A stretch of 14,693 nt of DNA from Planctomycetota bacterium (GCA_023139715.1 JAGLNB010000055.1:1-14693); one strand, 5' to 3'; counted from the first letter of the stretch, positions 8,206-14,326 are shown. Made by a program: numbers and translations. The notes: generated by a model not told the origin, from the letters alone.

Positions 8206-8939
8206 TGAAAAAATCACGATATAAAAATCTCAGCTTTTATTTTTGTACTTTTGTTTTGCTGTTTTCAATTTCGCTGCAAACCGGCTGCATTGTGGGAATA
8301 ATGGGCACTTCCCGCGAAAGTGAAAAAAGCGTCCCTGCTGAATATAATTTAATTGAAAAACTAAGCCCCAAAACCCCGAAAAACAAAAAAAAACCGGAAC
8401 CAGCCGGGAAAATACTTATCTTAGTAGAGCAGCCGGAAGAACTAAATGCGCAAACGAATCTGCGTTTCTATTTAACCGAAGCTATAAATGCAACACTGGT
8501 TTTGAGAGCCGGCATTTTGCCGGAATGCTTGATTAGCTACGACGAAATAGCCGATTTCCGCTCGAACACAGACAATTTTTTATTATTATCACCACAGCAA
8601 ATTGCAAAAGCCCTCGCAGCTGATGTGGTTTTGCTCGTAGTGCTCGAAGATTACAAACTAAGCAAATTGCCGCAGGAGGAATTTTATAAAGGTTTTCTTT
8701 CCACGAAAGCTGTTTTACTGGATGCAGCTAATGGCGAGCAGCTTTGGCCTAAATTGGAAAGGGGCAGGATTATAAAAGTTGGTTTTGAATTTGAGCAAAA
8801 CGGCAAAGAGCGAACCATTGAACGGCTGGCCACTTCATCGGCGCATTGCATCACGAGATATTTATATGATTGTCCCAAGCCGAGATTCAAAATTTTTGAT
8901 GATAGAACCGGAGCTGCCTGGCAGAGTTGGGGAGATTAA
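8205..8939 (+). CDS. Hypothetical lipoprotein, conserved-looking
   Basis: This encodes 244 residues with a basic N-terminus, a hydrophobic core (about 9-24) and LQTGC with C28 as the likely lipidated cysteine, so it is probably an envelope lipoprotein. After a proline- and lysine-rich linker (about 52-66) comes one folded domain. Alternating hydrophobic strands (KILILVEQP at 69-77 and AADVVLLVVLEDY) plus the pattern VLLDAANGEQLW recall the alpha/beta fold of periplasmic lipoproteins of the LpoB/CsgG/GNA1162 kind. That is only a fold-level impression; no family is recognised with confidence. Its start overlaps the DUF2752 stop by one base, so the two proteins are made together and may work together at the membrane. 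Base and codon use resemble the surrounding housekeeping genes. Confidence 0.8.
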   Translation: MKKSRYKNLSFYFCTFVLLFSISLQTGCIVGIMGTSRESEKSVPAEYNLIEKLSPKTPKNKKKPEPAGKILILVEQPEELNAQTNLRFYLTEAINATLVLRAGILPECLISYDEIADFRSNTDNFLLLSPQQIAKALAADVVLLVVLEDYKLSKLPQEEFYKGFLSTKAVLLDAANGEQLWPKLERGRIIKVGFEFEQNGKERTIERLATSSAHCITRYLYDCPKPRFKIFDDRTGAAWQSWGD

Positions 8940-8943
8940 AGTT

Positions 8944-8999
8944 CGTATTGCGTGAAGCGTATTGCGTTTTTGGTTAGCCCTGCCATCACTATGGCAGGG
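8944..8999 (+). repeat. Repeat block A: two CGTATTGCG copies plus palindrome
   Basis: CGTATTGCG occurs at 8944-8952 and 8958-8966 (14-bp period). It is followed by the perfect palindrome CCCTGCCAT-cact-ATGGCAGGG at 8978-8999. A related block in the opposite orientation lies after dus (12488-12650). On the other strand it has the same order of parts, and the 15-base core of the palindrome is identical. It therefore looks like a dispersed intergenic repeat of REP type rather than a one-off hairpin. Confidence 0.6.
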
Positions 9000-9007
9000 T
9001 CATTTTG
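8978..9007 (+). terminator. Possible transcription terminator of the DUF2752/lipoprotein unit
   Basis: A 9-bp perfect stem with a 4-nt loop (8978-8999) lies 38 bp after the lipoprotein stop codon and is followed by TCATTTT. The stem is strong but the U-tract is short and interrupted, so termination may be partial. The same palindrome core recurs elsewhere, so it may simply be a repeat. Confidence 0.4.
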
Positions 9008-9151
9008 AGGCACTTTTCAATCAAAATCGTCAAAAAAAAATTCGTTTTGGGAAGTGTAAAATCCGAAAATATGGCATTTTTCAGGTTTTTTTTATTCGAT
9101 TTTTCAGCCGAACCTCATTTTTAGCCCAAAATCAAAGGGGGGTAAATCACT

Positions 9152-9199
9152 ATGCGTAATTTAGATAAAATAGGCAAGAAAAAAACGGTCAAAAAGTGA
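9152..9199 (+). CDS. 15-codon lysine-rich ORF with very strong ribosome binding site
   Basis: The frame reads MRNLDKIGKKKTVKK then TGA. It is preceded by AAAGGGGGG (9134-9142) at 9 nt spacing, by far the strongest SD in the window apart from that of the 77-aa gene, in a genome where most starts have none. Six of the 15 residues are lysine. The stop codon lies inside the terminator-like element that follows. It could be a small peptide, a leader peptide of an attenuator, or the surviving 5' end of a deleted gene. I recognise no family. No clear promoter was found upstream. Confidence 0.35.
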   Translation: MRNLDKIGKKKTVKK

Positions 9200-9225
9200 G
9201 CATTTTTTAACGGCCTCTTTTTTTT
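9179..9225 (+). terminator. Terminator-like element after the 15-codon ORF
   Basis: An A7 run (9179-9185) and GGTC (9187-9190) are matched by GGCC (9212-9215) and a TCTTTTTTTT tract (9216-9225). Inside, AAAAA (9191-9195) faces TTTTTT (9203-9208). The hairpin is bulged, but the poly-U end and the extra A/T pairing are typical of an intrinsic terminator. It overlaps the last codons of the short ORF. Confidence 0.5.
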
Positions 9226-9263
9226 GAATCAATCTTTTTGGAAAGTTTTTGGAACAGGAATTT

Positions 9264-9296
9264 AACCACAGATTTCACAGATTAACACGGATTTTT
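9264..9296. repeat. Dispersed-repeat signature of the ACCACAGATT...CACAGATT...CACGGAT type
   Basis: AACCACAGATTTCACAGATT is followed by AACACGGATTTTT, a run of near-repeats of a CACAGATT / CACGGATT unit about 10-11 bp apart. From memory, strings of this kind recur between genes in unrelated environmental bacteria. Only one copy is present here, so its repeat nature in this genome is inferred. Confidence 0.4.
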
Positions 9297-9449
9297 AAAG
9301 GAATAGTTGTTTGTTGCTGGCCTTTAATGAGCAATTTTTAGCTTATTAGAAGAATTAATAAAGATTTTTTATGGTTATATTCAATAAATATTCTTGCATC
9401 CACTCATCTTAGCCGATACTCTGGATACAAGATAAATTCAAAATAAGGC

Positions 9450-9478
9450 CTATTTTTGCAGATTTTATGCAAAAATAG
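9450..9478. promoter_or_regulatory. 11-bp perfect inverted repeat just upstream of rloA
   Basis: CTATTTTTGCA (9450-9460) and TGCAAAAATAG (9468-9478) are exact inverted copies separated by seven bases. The right arm ends 11 bp before the SD AGGA (9490-9493) of rloA. This is the position expected for an operator or a leader hairpin that controls translation of the defence operon. No T-tract follows it on the plus strand, so a terminator is less likely. Confidence 0.6.
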
Positions 9479-9502
9479 ATATAAAGATGAGGAACAGTGG
9501 GA

Positions 9503-10804
9503 ATGTTAGTAGAATTTAAAGTAGGAAATTATAGATCTTTTCGCGAAGAACAAACCCTTAGTCTTGTTGCAAGCAATGATACAGAATTGCCCGGCAATTG
9601 TGTTGACCAAGGTAAATTGCGTCTCTTAAAAACTGTTGGAATCTACGGCCCAAATGCATCGGGTAAAAGCAATCTGATTAATGCATTATCTACAATGCAG
9701 GAAATTATTGAAAAACCAGCAAAACCCGGAAAAAAACTACCTGTAACCCCTTTTAAGTTAGATGATAAATATAGCAAAAAGCCAAGTTCTTTTGAGGCTA
9801 TTTTTTACCACAAAAAAATCCGCTATCAATATGGCTTCACTGCAACCAGTGAACGAATTTATGACGAATGGCTTTATGCATATCCCGAGGGAAGACTAAA
9901 AGATATAGCACAAACATGGTTTAAAAGAAAATTCAATAAGAAGACAGGCAAAACTGATTGGAATTTTGGTTCTTATTTAAAGGGAGAAAAAGAAAAGTTA
10001 AAAGACAGAGCTATAAATAATGTTTTACTTCTTTCTGTTGGGGCGCAATGGAATAATAAACAGCTAACAATTGTCTATGAGTGGTTTGTCGAGAAGTTAC
10101 GAGTTATGCCTTCTGATGTTCGCTGGTTACCTGTAACATCTAGAATTCTTACTGATGCAAAAGAAGCAAGTACAGAATTTGGAAAGCATTTAAATGAATG
10201 GATCATCGACTTGTTGAAAACTGCAGACCTTGGAATATGCGGGATAGATGCCAAACAGATAAAACCAGAAGACATCCGCTTTCCCGAAGAATTGTCTCCT
10301 GAAGATAAAGGGATAATTGTAGAAAGTTTAAAAAAGTCGCCAAAATTTGACATAAAAACTCTTCACCATGATGTCACGGGCAAAAAAGATATTTATTTCC
10401 AAATGAAAGATGAATCAGAGGGAACTCAAAGATACTTTGAACTCTTAGGCCCATGCTTAGAAACAATCGCCAAAAGTTTTACCGCAGTCTTTGACGAATT
10501 AGAAAGGAGTTTGCACCCGCTTCTCACTCGTAAAATAGTAGAACTTATTCAGAATTCTAATTTTGAAAAAAGTGTTCCACAGTTAATTTTTGCTACACAT
10601 GACACAACGCTTTTAGATCCAGAGTTGTTTAGACGAGACCAGATATGGTTCACCGAAAAAAATGAAGAGAATGCTACTCAATTATATTCAATGGCTGATT
10701 ACAAAGAACGGCGACCAAGAAAAAAAGAAGCTATGCAAAAGGGATATCTATCTGGAAGATACGGAGCCGTTCCTATTATTGAGGCATTTGAGCTAAATGG
10801 TTAG
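9503..10804 (+). CDS. RloA/AbiLi-like AAA-type ATPase (COG1106 kind)
   Basis: This encodes 433 residues. The opening MLVEFKVGNYRSFREEQTLSL is the classic start of COG1106 ABC/AAA15-type ATPases, which resemble SMC/OLD heads. Motifs, numbered from this ATG, are Walker A GPNASGKSN (49-57), the signature ESEGTQRYFEL (304-314), Walker B AVFDELERSLHP (328-339; D331, E332), switch FATHDTTLLD (H366) and the late RRDQIWF (377-383). All are intact. In RloAB/AbiL-type pairs the ATPase is thought to sense infection and control the Toprim-like partner. The downstream rloB-like gene overlaps it by 8 bp, a firm sign of a functional pair. A GTG at 9497 gives two more residues, but ATG9503 has AGGA at 9 nt and the standard family start, so it is preferred. 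The gene is clearly more A+T-rich than smc or dus, consistent with horizontal gain. Confidence 0.9.
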   Translation: MLVEFKVGNYRSFREEQTLSLVASNDTELPGNCVDQGKLRLLKTVGIYGPNASGKSNLINALSTMQEIIEKPAKPGKKLPVTPFKLDDKYSKKPSSFEAIFYHKKIRYQYGFTATSERIYDEWLYAYPEGRLKDIAQTWFKRKFNKKTGKTDWNFGSYLKGEKEKLKDRAINNVLLLSVGAQWNNKQLTIVYEWFVEKLRVMPSDVRWLPVTSRILTDAKEASTEFGKHLNEWIIDLLKTADLGICGIDAKQIKPEDIRFPEELSPEDKGIIVESLKKSPKFDIKTLHHDVTGKKDIYFQMKDESEGTQRYFELLGPCLETIAKSFTAVFDELERSLHPLLTRKIVELIQNSNFEKSVPQLIFATHDTTLLDPELFRRDQIWFTEKNEENATQLYSMADYKERRPRKKEAMQKGYLSGRYGAVPIIEAFELNG

Positions 10805-11447
10805 TAGCAAACAAAGAAGAATAAACGACCTCAAACGTCCAGAAGCGTCCAAAGAACAGCATAAAAATGTTCTTATAGTCACTGAGGGCAAAAAAACAGA
10901 GCCAATATACTTCAAGGAGTTAAAGAAAAAGTTAAGATTGAAAATGGTGGATGTTGAAATTGTTGGAGAAGGTGCTACACCGATTACTGTTGTAAATCGA
11001 GCAATCAGTTTGAAAAAAGAAAGAGAATTAGTAGCAAAAAATAGCTCAACGAAAACCGAATATGACATTATATACTGTGTAGTTGATGTTGAAGCGCCAA
11101 CCCCTCATACAGATATTCACAAGGCTATCGATAAAGCTAAGAGTAATGCCCTTGAAATTGTTTTAAGCAATCCTTGTTTTGAGTATTGGTATATATTGCA
11201 CTTTAAGAAAACTAGTGCCCATTTCAAAAGTAGCAAAAATGTGAATACTCAATTAAAGAAATATTATCCCGCCTACGCTAAAAGTGATACGACAATTTTC
11301 AACATTGTTTATCCAAAAACGAATGATGCAATAAAGCATTCTAAAGAGGTCTTGAATGAACATCATAGCAATGCTGCAGACCTAATAAAATGCAATCCAT
11401 CAACACATGTGCATAAAATAGTCGAATATTTACTGGCTCAAAAGTAG
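10797..11447 (+). CDS. rloB: RloB/AbiLii-like Toprim-related protein
   Basis: This encodes 216 residues. Near the N-terminus, NVLIVTEGKKTEPIYFKEL (24-42) is the hallmark TEGxxTEPxYF of RloB. The second motif, IIYCVVDVEAP (91-101), places D97 and E99 where RloB/Toprim proteins usually have DxD. The third, LSNPCFEYWYILHF (123-136), is the typical SNPCFExW block. RloB proteins are Toprim-like and presumed to be the nucleic-acid-cutting effector of their systems; this is family knowledge and was not shown for this protein. The start lies inside the last codons of the ATPase gene (overlap 10797-10804), with GAGG 12 nt upstream, so translation is probably coupled. Like its partner it is A+T-rich. 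The next gene, dus, starts 66 bp further on and is probably unrelated to the system. Confidence 0.9.
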   Translation: MVSSKQRRINDLKRPEASKEQHKNVLIVTEGKKTEPIYFKELKKKLRLKMVDVEIVGEGATPITVVNRAISLKKERELVAKNSSTKTEYDIIYCVVDVEAPTPHTDIHKAIDKAKSNALEIVLSNPCFEYWYILHFKKTSAHFKSSKNVNTQLKKYYPAYAKSDTTIFNIVYPKTNDAIKHSKEVLNEHHSNAADLIKCNPSTHVHKIVEYLLAQK

Positions 11448-11513
11448 AAAACATAGCTATGCCACAAATAGCAGGGCTAACTAATTACTAACAACTATCA
11501 ACAGAATTAATCA

Positions 11514-12479
11514 ATGCTGAAAATCGGTAATATAACTCTCGAGGTACCCTTCTTTCAGGCACCGCTGTCTGGATACAGCGATTACGCTATGCGAACAATC
11601 GCTCGCGAATTCGGGGCTCCTCTTGTATTCGCCGGCGTAATGCTCGCAAAAAGCGTTGTACATCCGAAAGTCTTTAATAAGCCGGCATTCCAACCAGGCG
11701 ATGATGAACATCCAATAGGAGCTCAGCTTCTCGGTGAAAATGCCGAAATAATGGCAAAGGCAGCTAAGGTAGTACAAAAGGCGGGCTTCGATTTAATAGA
11801 CCTTAACTTCGCCTGCCCTGCACCTAAAGTTGTCCGCAGAAAACGAGGCGGATTTCTTCTGAACCAGCCAGATAAAGCAATAGAAATCTACAAAGCAGTA
11901 AAAGAATCCGTTGACTGCCCGGTAACAATTAAATTGCGAACGAGCTTCGATAGCAAGTCGTATGATAATTTCTGGAAGCTCTGCTCCGGAGTTGTAGCTG
12001 AAAAAGTCGATGCGCTAACTGTGCATCCACGAAGTGTCTGCCAGAGATTTGCCGGCTTGGCAGATTGGCAGTTTCTATCAGAAGTAAAAAAACAATTTCC
12101 CAGCACAATAATTTTCGGCAGCGGCGATTTATTTTCCGCAGATACAATTAATAATAATATAAAAAAAACAGGGGTAGATGGCGCGTTAATTGCCCGCGGT
12201 GCAATCGGCAATCCATGGATTTTCAGTCAGCTTCGCAAAGGAGATGTTTTTTTGCCGCCAACTCTCGAGCAGCAAGGCCGGGTAATTTTGAAACACTTCT
12301 CTCTGGTTTGTAAACTCTACGAACACGAAAAAGCCGTCAGATATTTTCGAAAATTCGCGTCTGCCTATTGCAAACTTCATCCCATGCGCAAAAATGCCCA
12401 GAAAGCCACCCTTGCAGCAAAAACAGTTGAAGAATTCCAAGCCGCCATCCAACAATGGTATGGCAATGAAAAACCATAA
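11514..12479 (+). CDS. dus: tRNA-dihydrouridine synthase (Dus family)
   Basis: This encodes 321 residues, the normal length for the FMN-dependent enzymes that reduce uridine to dihydrouridine in the D-loop and other positions of tRNA. Recognisable parts are FFQAPLSGYSDYAMR (13-27, the AP(M/L)xGxTD FMN-binding start), DLNFACPAPKVVRRKRGG (96-113) with the catalytic C101, KLRTSF with K140, TVHPRSVCQRFAGLADW (169-185) with H171, FGSGD (201-205), and ARGAIGNPWIF (227-237). Active-site residues are all present. Which Dus subfamily (A, B or C) it belongs to cannot be fixed by eye; the general pattern is DusB-like. There is no SD. Base use is like the housekeeping genes rather than rloAB. Its stop is followed by a repeat-rich spacer. 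Confidence 0.94.
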   Translation: MLKIGNITLEVPFFQAPLSGYSDYAMRTIAREFGAPLVFAGVMLAKSVVHPKVFNKPAFQPGDDEHPIGAQLLGENAEIMAKAAKVVQKAGFDLIDLNFACPAPKVVRRKRGGFLLNQPDKAIEIYKAVKESVDCPVTIKLRTSFDSKSYDNFWKLCSGVVAEKVDALTVHPRSVCQRFAGLADWQFLSEVKKQFPSTIIFGSGDLFSADTINNNIKKTGVDGALIARGAIGNPWIFSQLRKGDVFLPPTLEQQGRVILKHFSLVCKLYEHEKAVRYFRKFASAYCKLHPMRKNAQKATLAAKTVEEFQAAIQQWYGNEKP

Positions 12480-12487
12480 AAAACAAA

Positions 12488-12650
12488 ACCATGCCATAGT
12501 GATGGCGGGAAAAGAATTTAGAATCAGGAATTGAGAATTTAGAAAAACCATCCCGAAGGGATTCCGCAATTCTACACTCTACACTCTTAATTCTACATTA
12601 TAAAAGATACGCATCACACAATACGCAATACACATCACGCATCATAAAAT
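12488..12650 (-). repeat. Repeat block B: palindrome core plus TACGCAATAC motifs, inverted relative to block A
   Basis: GCCAT-agtg-ATGGC (12493-12506) with its flank shares a 15-base core with the 8978-8999 palindrome on the opposite strand. Further on, ATACGCAATAC (12621-12631) and neighbouring ATACGCATC / CACGCATC strings are the complement of the CGTATTGCG motif of block A. Between them lie GAATTGAGAATTTAGAA-like and AATTCTACACTCTACACTC-like strings, and a small hairpin ATCCC-gaa-GGGAT (12550-12562). The whole stretch is non-coding. Confidence 0.55.
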
Positions 12651-12734
12651 ACCACTCCTTGACAGGAGGGACTCTGTCTGAAACTAAACACACAATATGA
12701 AATACGCACGACACAATACTTGGCGAAACGTTTT
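12651..12734. other. Remainder of dus/77-aa gene spacer
   Basis: This stretch holds a short hairpin CTCCT-tgac-AGGAG (12655-12668) and another AATACGCACGACACAATAC string (12700-12718) of the same flavour as block B. It separates two converging genes (dus on plus, the 77-aa gene on minus). No clear intrinsic terminator is seen. Confidence 0.4.
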
Positions 12735-12968
12735 CTAATAAAGCTTTGGGCGAGAATCCTTATCAAAAACTACCGGAATCGCCTTGCCAGTGGCAGCGTC
12801 AACCAAATAAGGAGCTGAACGGTCAGTCTTGATTAAAATCCGTCCATCCTTGGCAGCAGCTATGCCAAAACTGTTCTCGCTCGAACGGACAGTCGCTCCC
12901 AAAGCAAATACAAATAAAGAGCCAGCCAGAAAACCAATTACCAGCATTTTTACATCAAATGATTTCAT
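12735..12968 (-). CDS. Small membrane-anchored protein of unknown function
   Basis: This encodes 77 residues. MKSFDVK is followed by a single hydrophobic segment (about 8-27, with a GxxxG-like GFLAG), which is either a signal anchor or an uncleaved signal peptide. The remaining 50 residues are soluble and contain AAAKDGRILIKTDRSAPYLVDAATGKAI, two short beta-hairpin-like turns (KDGR, ATGK). I recognise no family. The gene is credible because AAGGAG lies 8 nt before the ATG, a full SD that is rare in this window, and because a promoter with 17-bp spacing is found upstream. It lies downstream of the glycosyltransferase on the same strand, 145 bp away. Its own promoter suggests independent expression, probably at a good level. 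Confidence 0.72.
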   Translation of the reverse strand: MKSFDVKMLVIGFLAGSLFVFALGATVRSSENSFGIAAAKDGRILIKTDRSAPYLVDAATGKAIPVVFDKDSRPKLY

Positions 12969-13019
12969 AATAATATTCTCCTTGAAAAAGATTCAGCCAA
13001 AATTAAATAACCAAGCCGT

Positions 13020-13048
13020 ATTGTACTAAAGAATGATAACAACTACAA
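13020..13048 (-). promoter_or_regulatory. Promoter of the 77-aa gene
   Basis: On the minus strand, TTGTAG (13048-13043), 17 bp and TACAAT (13025-13020) are arranged as a sigma-70 promoter (four and five of six matches). The leader would be about 45 nt and contains the strong SD AAGGAG. Confidence 0.45.
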
Positions 13049-13113
13049 ACACCCATTGGATTTGCAAAAAAGTGATTGCCAAGTGGTTGACAAATCAAGC
13101 GCCAGCTATCCGT

Positions 13114-14229
13114 TTAACACCTCACTTTTTCGGCGGCCTCATCTAAAACGCCTGCAAGATTACTCCAGGTAAATCTTTTCATCAATTGTATTACTCGGTC
13201 AGCATTTTTGCCCCACAAACAATCCTTTTCTACACGCTCTGATAACATTATTAATCTGTCCGCCAGAGCAGTTACACTGCCATCATAAAAAAATTCTTCT
13301 GTCGCTTCTTTTTCGCCGAGCCGGAAAATTTCAGGATATGACAATCGCTCCGGCAAAACAGGATATGCTCCTGCAAGACCGGCTTCAACAGCACTGATGC
13401 CAAAAAATTCATGGTCGGCTGTTGAGACAAAAACATCAACAAGCTTCAATGCTCTTTCATATTCAGCCCGGCTCCGCTGATAGCCCCACAGGTCAATATG
13501 TTCGGCAAAATATTGTTTGGCCCATTCAAAAACCTCAGGAGCCCCGCGAAACTGCTGCCCTATTACACTAATACGAAAGTTAATCCCTTTGGTTTTTAAA
13601 ATCTTTAATGCTGCAAAGAAATCATCCGGGTTCTTATCATGTTCCCACCGAGCTGCCCACAATATCCGCAAAGGACCAGCTTGCCTTTTGCCACGGATGT
13701 TAGTCTGGCCAACACCAGGCGGATAAATAAGTGCCTTAGCTCTGATGCGTTCAATTGCATCTATCGGCTGGCAGTCCGGCATTTTTTTAAGAAAAGCAGC
13801 CAGTGCCCCAAGGAAAGAATCTCTGTGAAATGCAGAATTAAACCACACGCTTTTAGCAGCCAGTGCCGTAGTCATATTCGTCATGACAAACTGGTAATCT
13901 CGTTCACTTTCAAAACGAACCGGATAGGTAAGCTGATTCTCGTGAAAATATACAATCGTTGGCAGCTTTTGCACAGCTGGTGGTGCAAGGCCTAAAAACT
14001 CCGCCAGATTCAACATATCTGAGCAGAAAATCAAATCCCATTGCTGCCCATTGGCAACGCGTTGGGCGACCTGTTCGGCAAACGTAATAGCTGAATGCCG
14101 CATTCGCCATTTCCATTTATAGGCATCCAGCCCAAGCAGCGTCCAGCTATGCCTGCTTGCCGTCGCCCAAGCATCAACAAATACTTTATGACTTCCACCG
14201 TAATAAGGTTCAAGTGCCAGGATTTTCAT
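13114..14229 (-). CDS. Glycosyltransferase resembling tRNA-queuosine alpha-mannosyltransferase (DUF3524, QTMAN/GTDC1-like)
   Basis: This encodes 371 residues, a GT4-type GT-B glycosyltransferase. The N-terminal domain carries the DUF3524 hallmarks: MKILALEPYYGGSHK (1-15), YFHENQLTYP (94-103) and the DYQFVMTNMTTALAA segment (111-125). The C-terminal domain has ILWAARWEHDKNPDDFF (189-205), LWGY (247-250) and the nucleotide-sugar-binding acidic motif DHEFFGISAVEAG (272-284). In animals the homologous enzyme (GTDC1) adds mannose to queuosine at the anticodon of tRNA-Asp. Bacterial members are presumed to act on the same or a related base; here that is inference. The frame extends to a TTG at 14256, but ATG14229 starts exactly at the conserved MKILALEPYYGGSH and is preferred. 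A promoter lies about 60 bp upstream of the ATG. No queuosine-synthesis gene is in the window. Confidence 0.85.
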   Translation of the reverse strand: MKILALEPYYGGSHKVFVDAWATASRHSWTLLGLDAYKWKWRMRHSAITFAEQVAQRVANGQQWDLIFCSDMLNLAEFLGLAPPAVQKLPTIVYFHENQLTYPVRFESERDYQFVMTNMTTALAAKSVWFNSAFHRDSFLGALAAFLKKMPDCQPIDAIERIRAKALIYPPGVGQTNIRGKRQAGPLRILWAARWEHDKNPDDFFAALKILKTKGINFRISVIGQQFRGAPEVFEWAKQYFAEHIDLWGYQRSRAEYERALKLVDVFVSTADHEFFGISAVEAGLAGAYPVLPERLSYPEIFRLGEKEATEEFFYDGSVTALADRLIMLSERVEKDCLWGKNADRVIQLMKRFTWSNLAGVLDEAAEKVRC

Positions 14230-14296
14230 ATACTTTTTTGAGGTATTAACTATCAAATATCAGAAACTTATTTATCACTTATTAAAAGCCATGCTT

Positions 14297-14326
14297 CATA
14301 TATCTTGATTTTTATGTACTTGTCAA
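14297..14326 (-). promoter_or_regulatory. Promoter of the glycosyltransferase gene
   Basis: On the minus strand a perfect TTGACA (14326-14321) is followed after 18 bp by TATATG (14302-14297). An alternative -10 is GATATA with 16-bp spacing. The leader to ATG14229 is about 60 nt. Confidence 0.6.

Larger units (their letters stand above)
8940..9496. other. 557-bp spacer with repeats and short elements, no ordinary gene
   Basis: This spacer separates the lipoprotein gene from rloA. In order it holds a CGTATTGCG pair and a strong palindrome (8944-8999), a long A- and T-tract-rich stretch (about 9000-9130) with nothing recognisable, a 15-codon ORF with strong SD (9134-9199), a terminator-like element (9179-9225), a dispersed-repeat signature (9264-9296), more AT-rich sequence, and an 11-bp inverted repeat (9450-9478). 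An open frame at 8962-9159 is not credible as a gene. Confidence 0.6.

Noticed and set aside
8962..9159. 65-codon plus-strand frame in the spacer before rloA
   Set aside because: It has a non-ATG start and no SD, overlaps repeat block A, and its composition simply reflects homopolymer tracts.
9394..9422. TTGCAT-17-TACTCT as the rloA promoter
   Set aside because: Only three of six matches in each box. No other candidate upstream of rloA is clearly better, so no promoter was called.
9450..9478. The rloA-upstream palindrome as an intrinsic terminator
   Set aside because: No T-tract follows the stem on the plus strand, and the stem is A/T-rich; an operator or leader role fits its position better.
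14031..14213. Additional minus-strand frames inside the glycosyltransferase gene
   Set aside because: They are out-of-frame shadows of a gene with clear family motifs.
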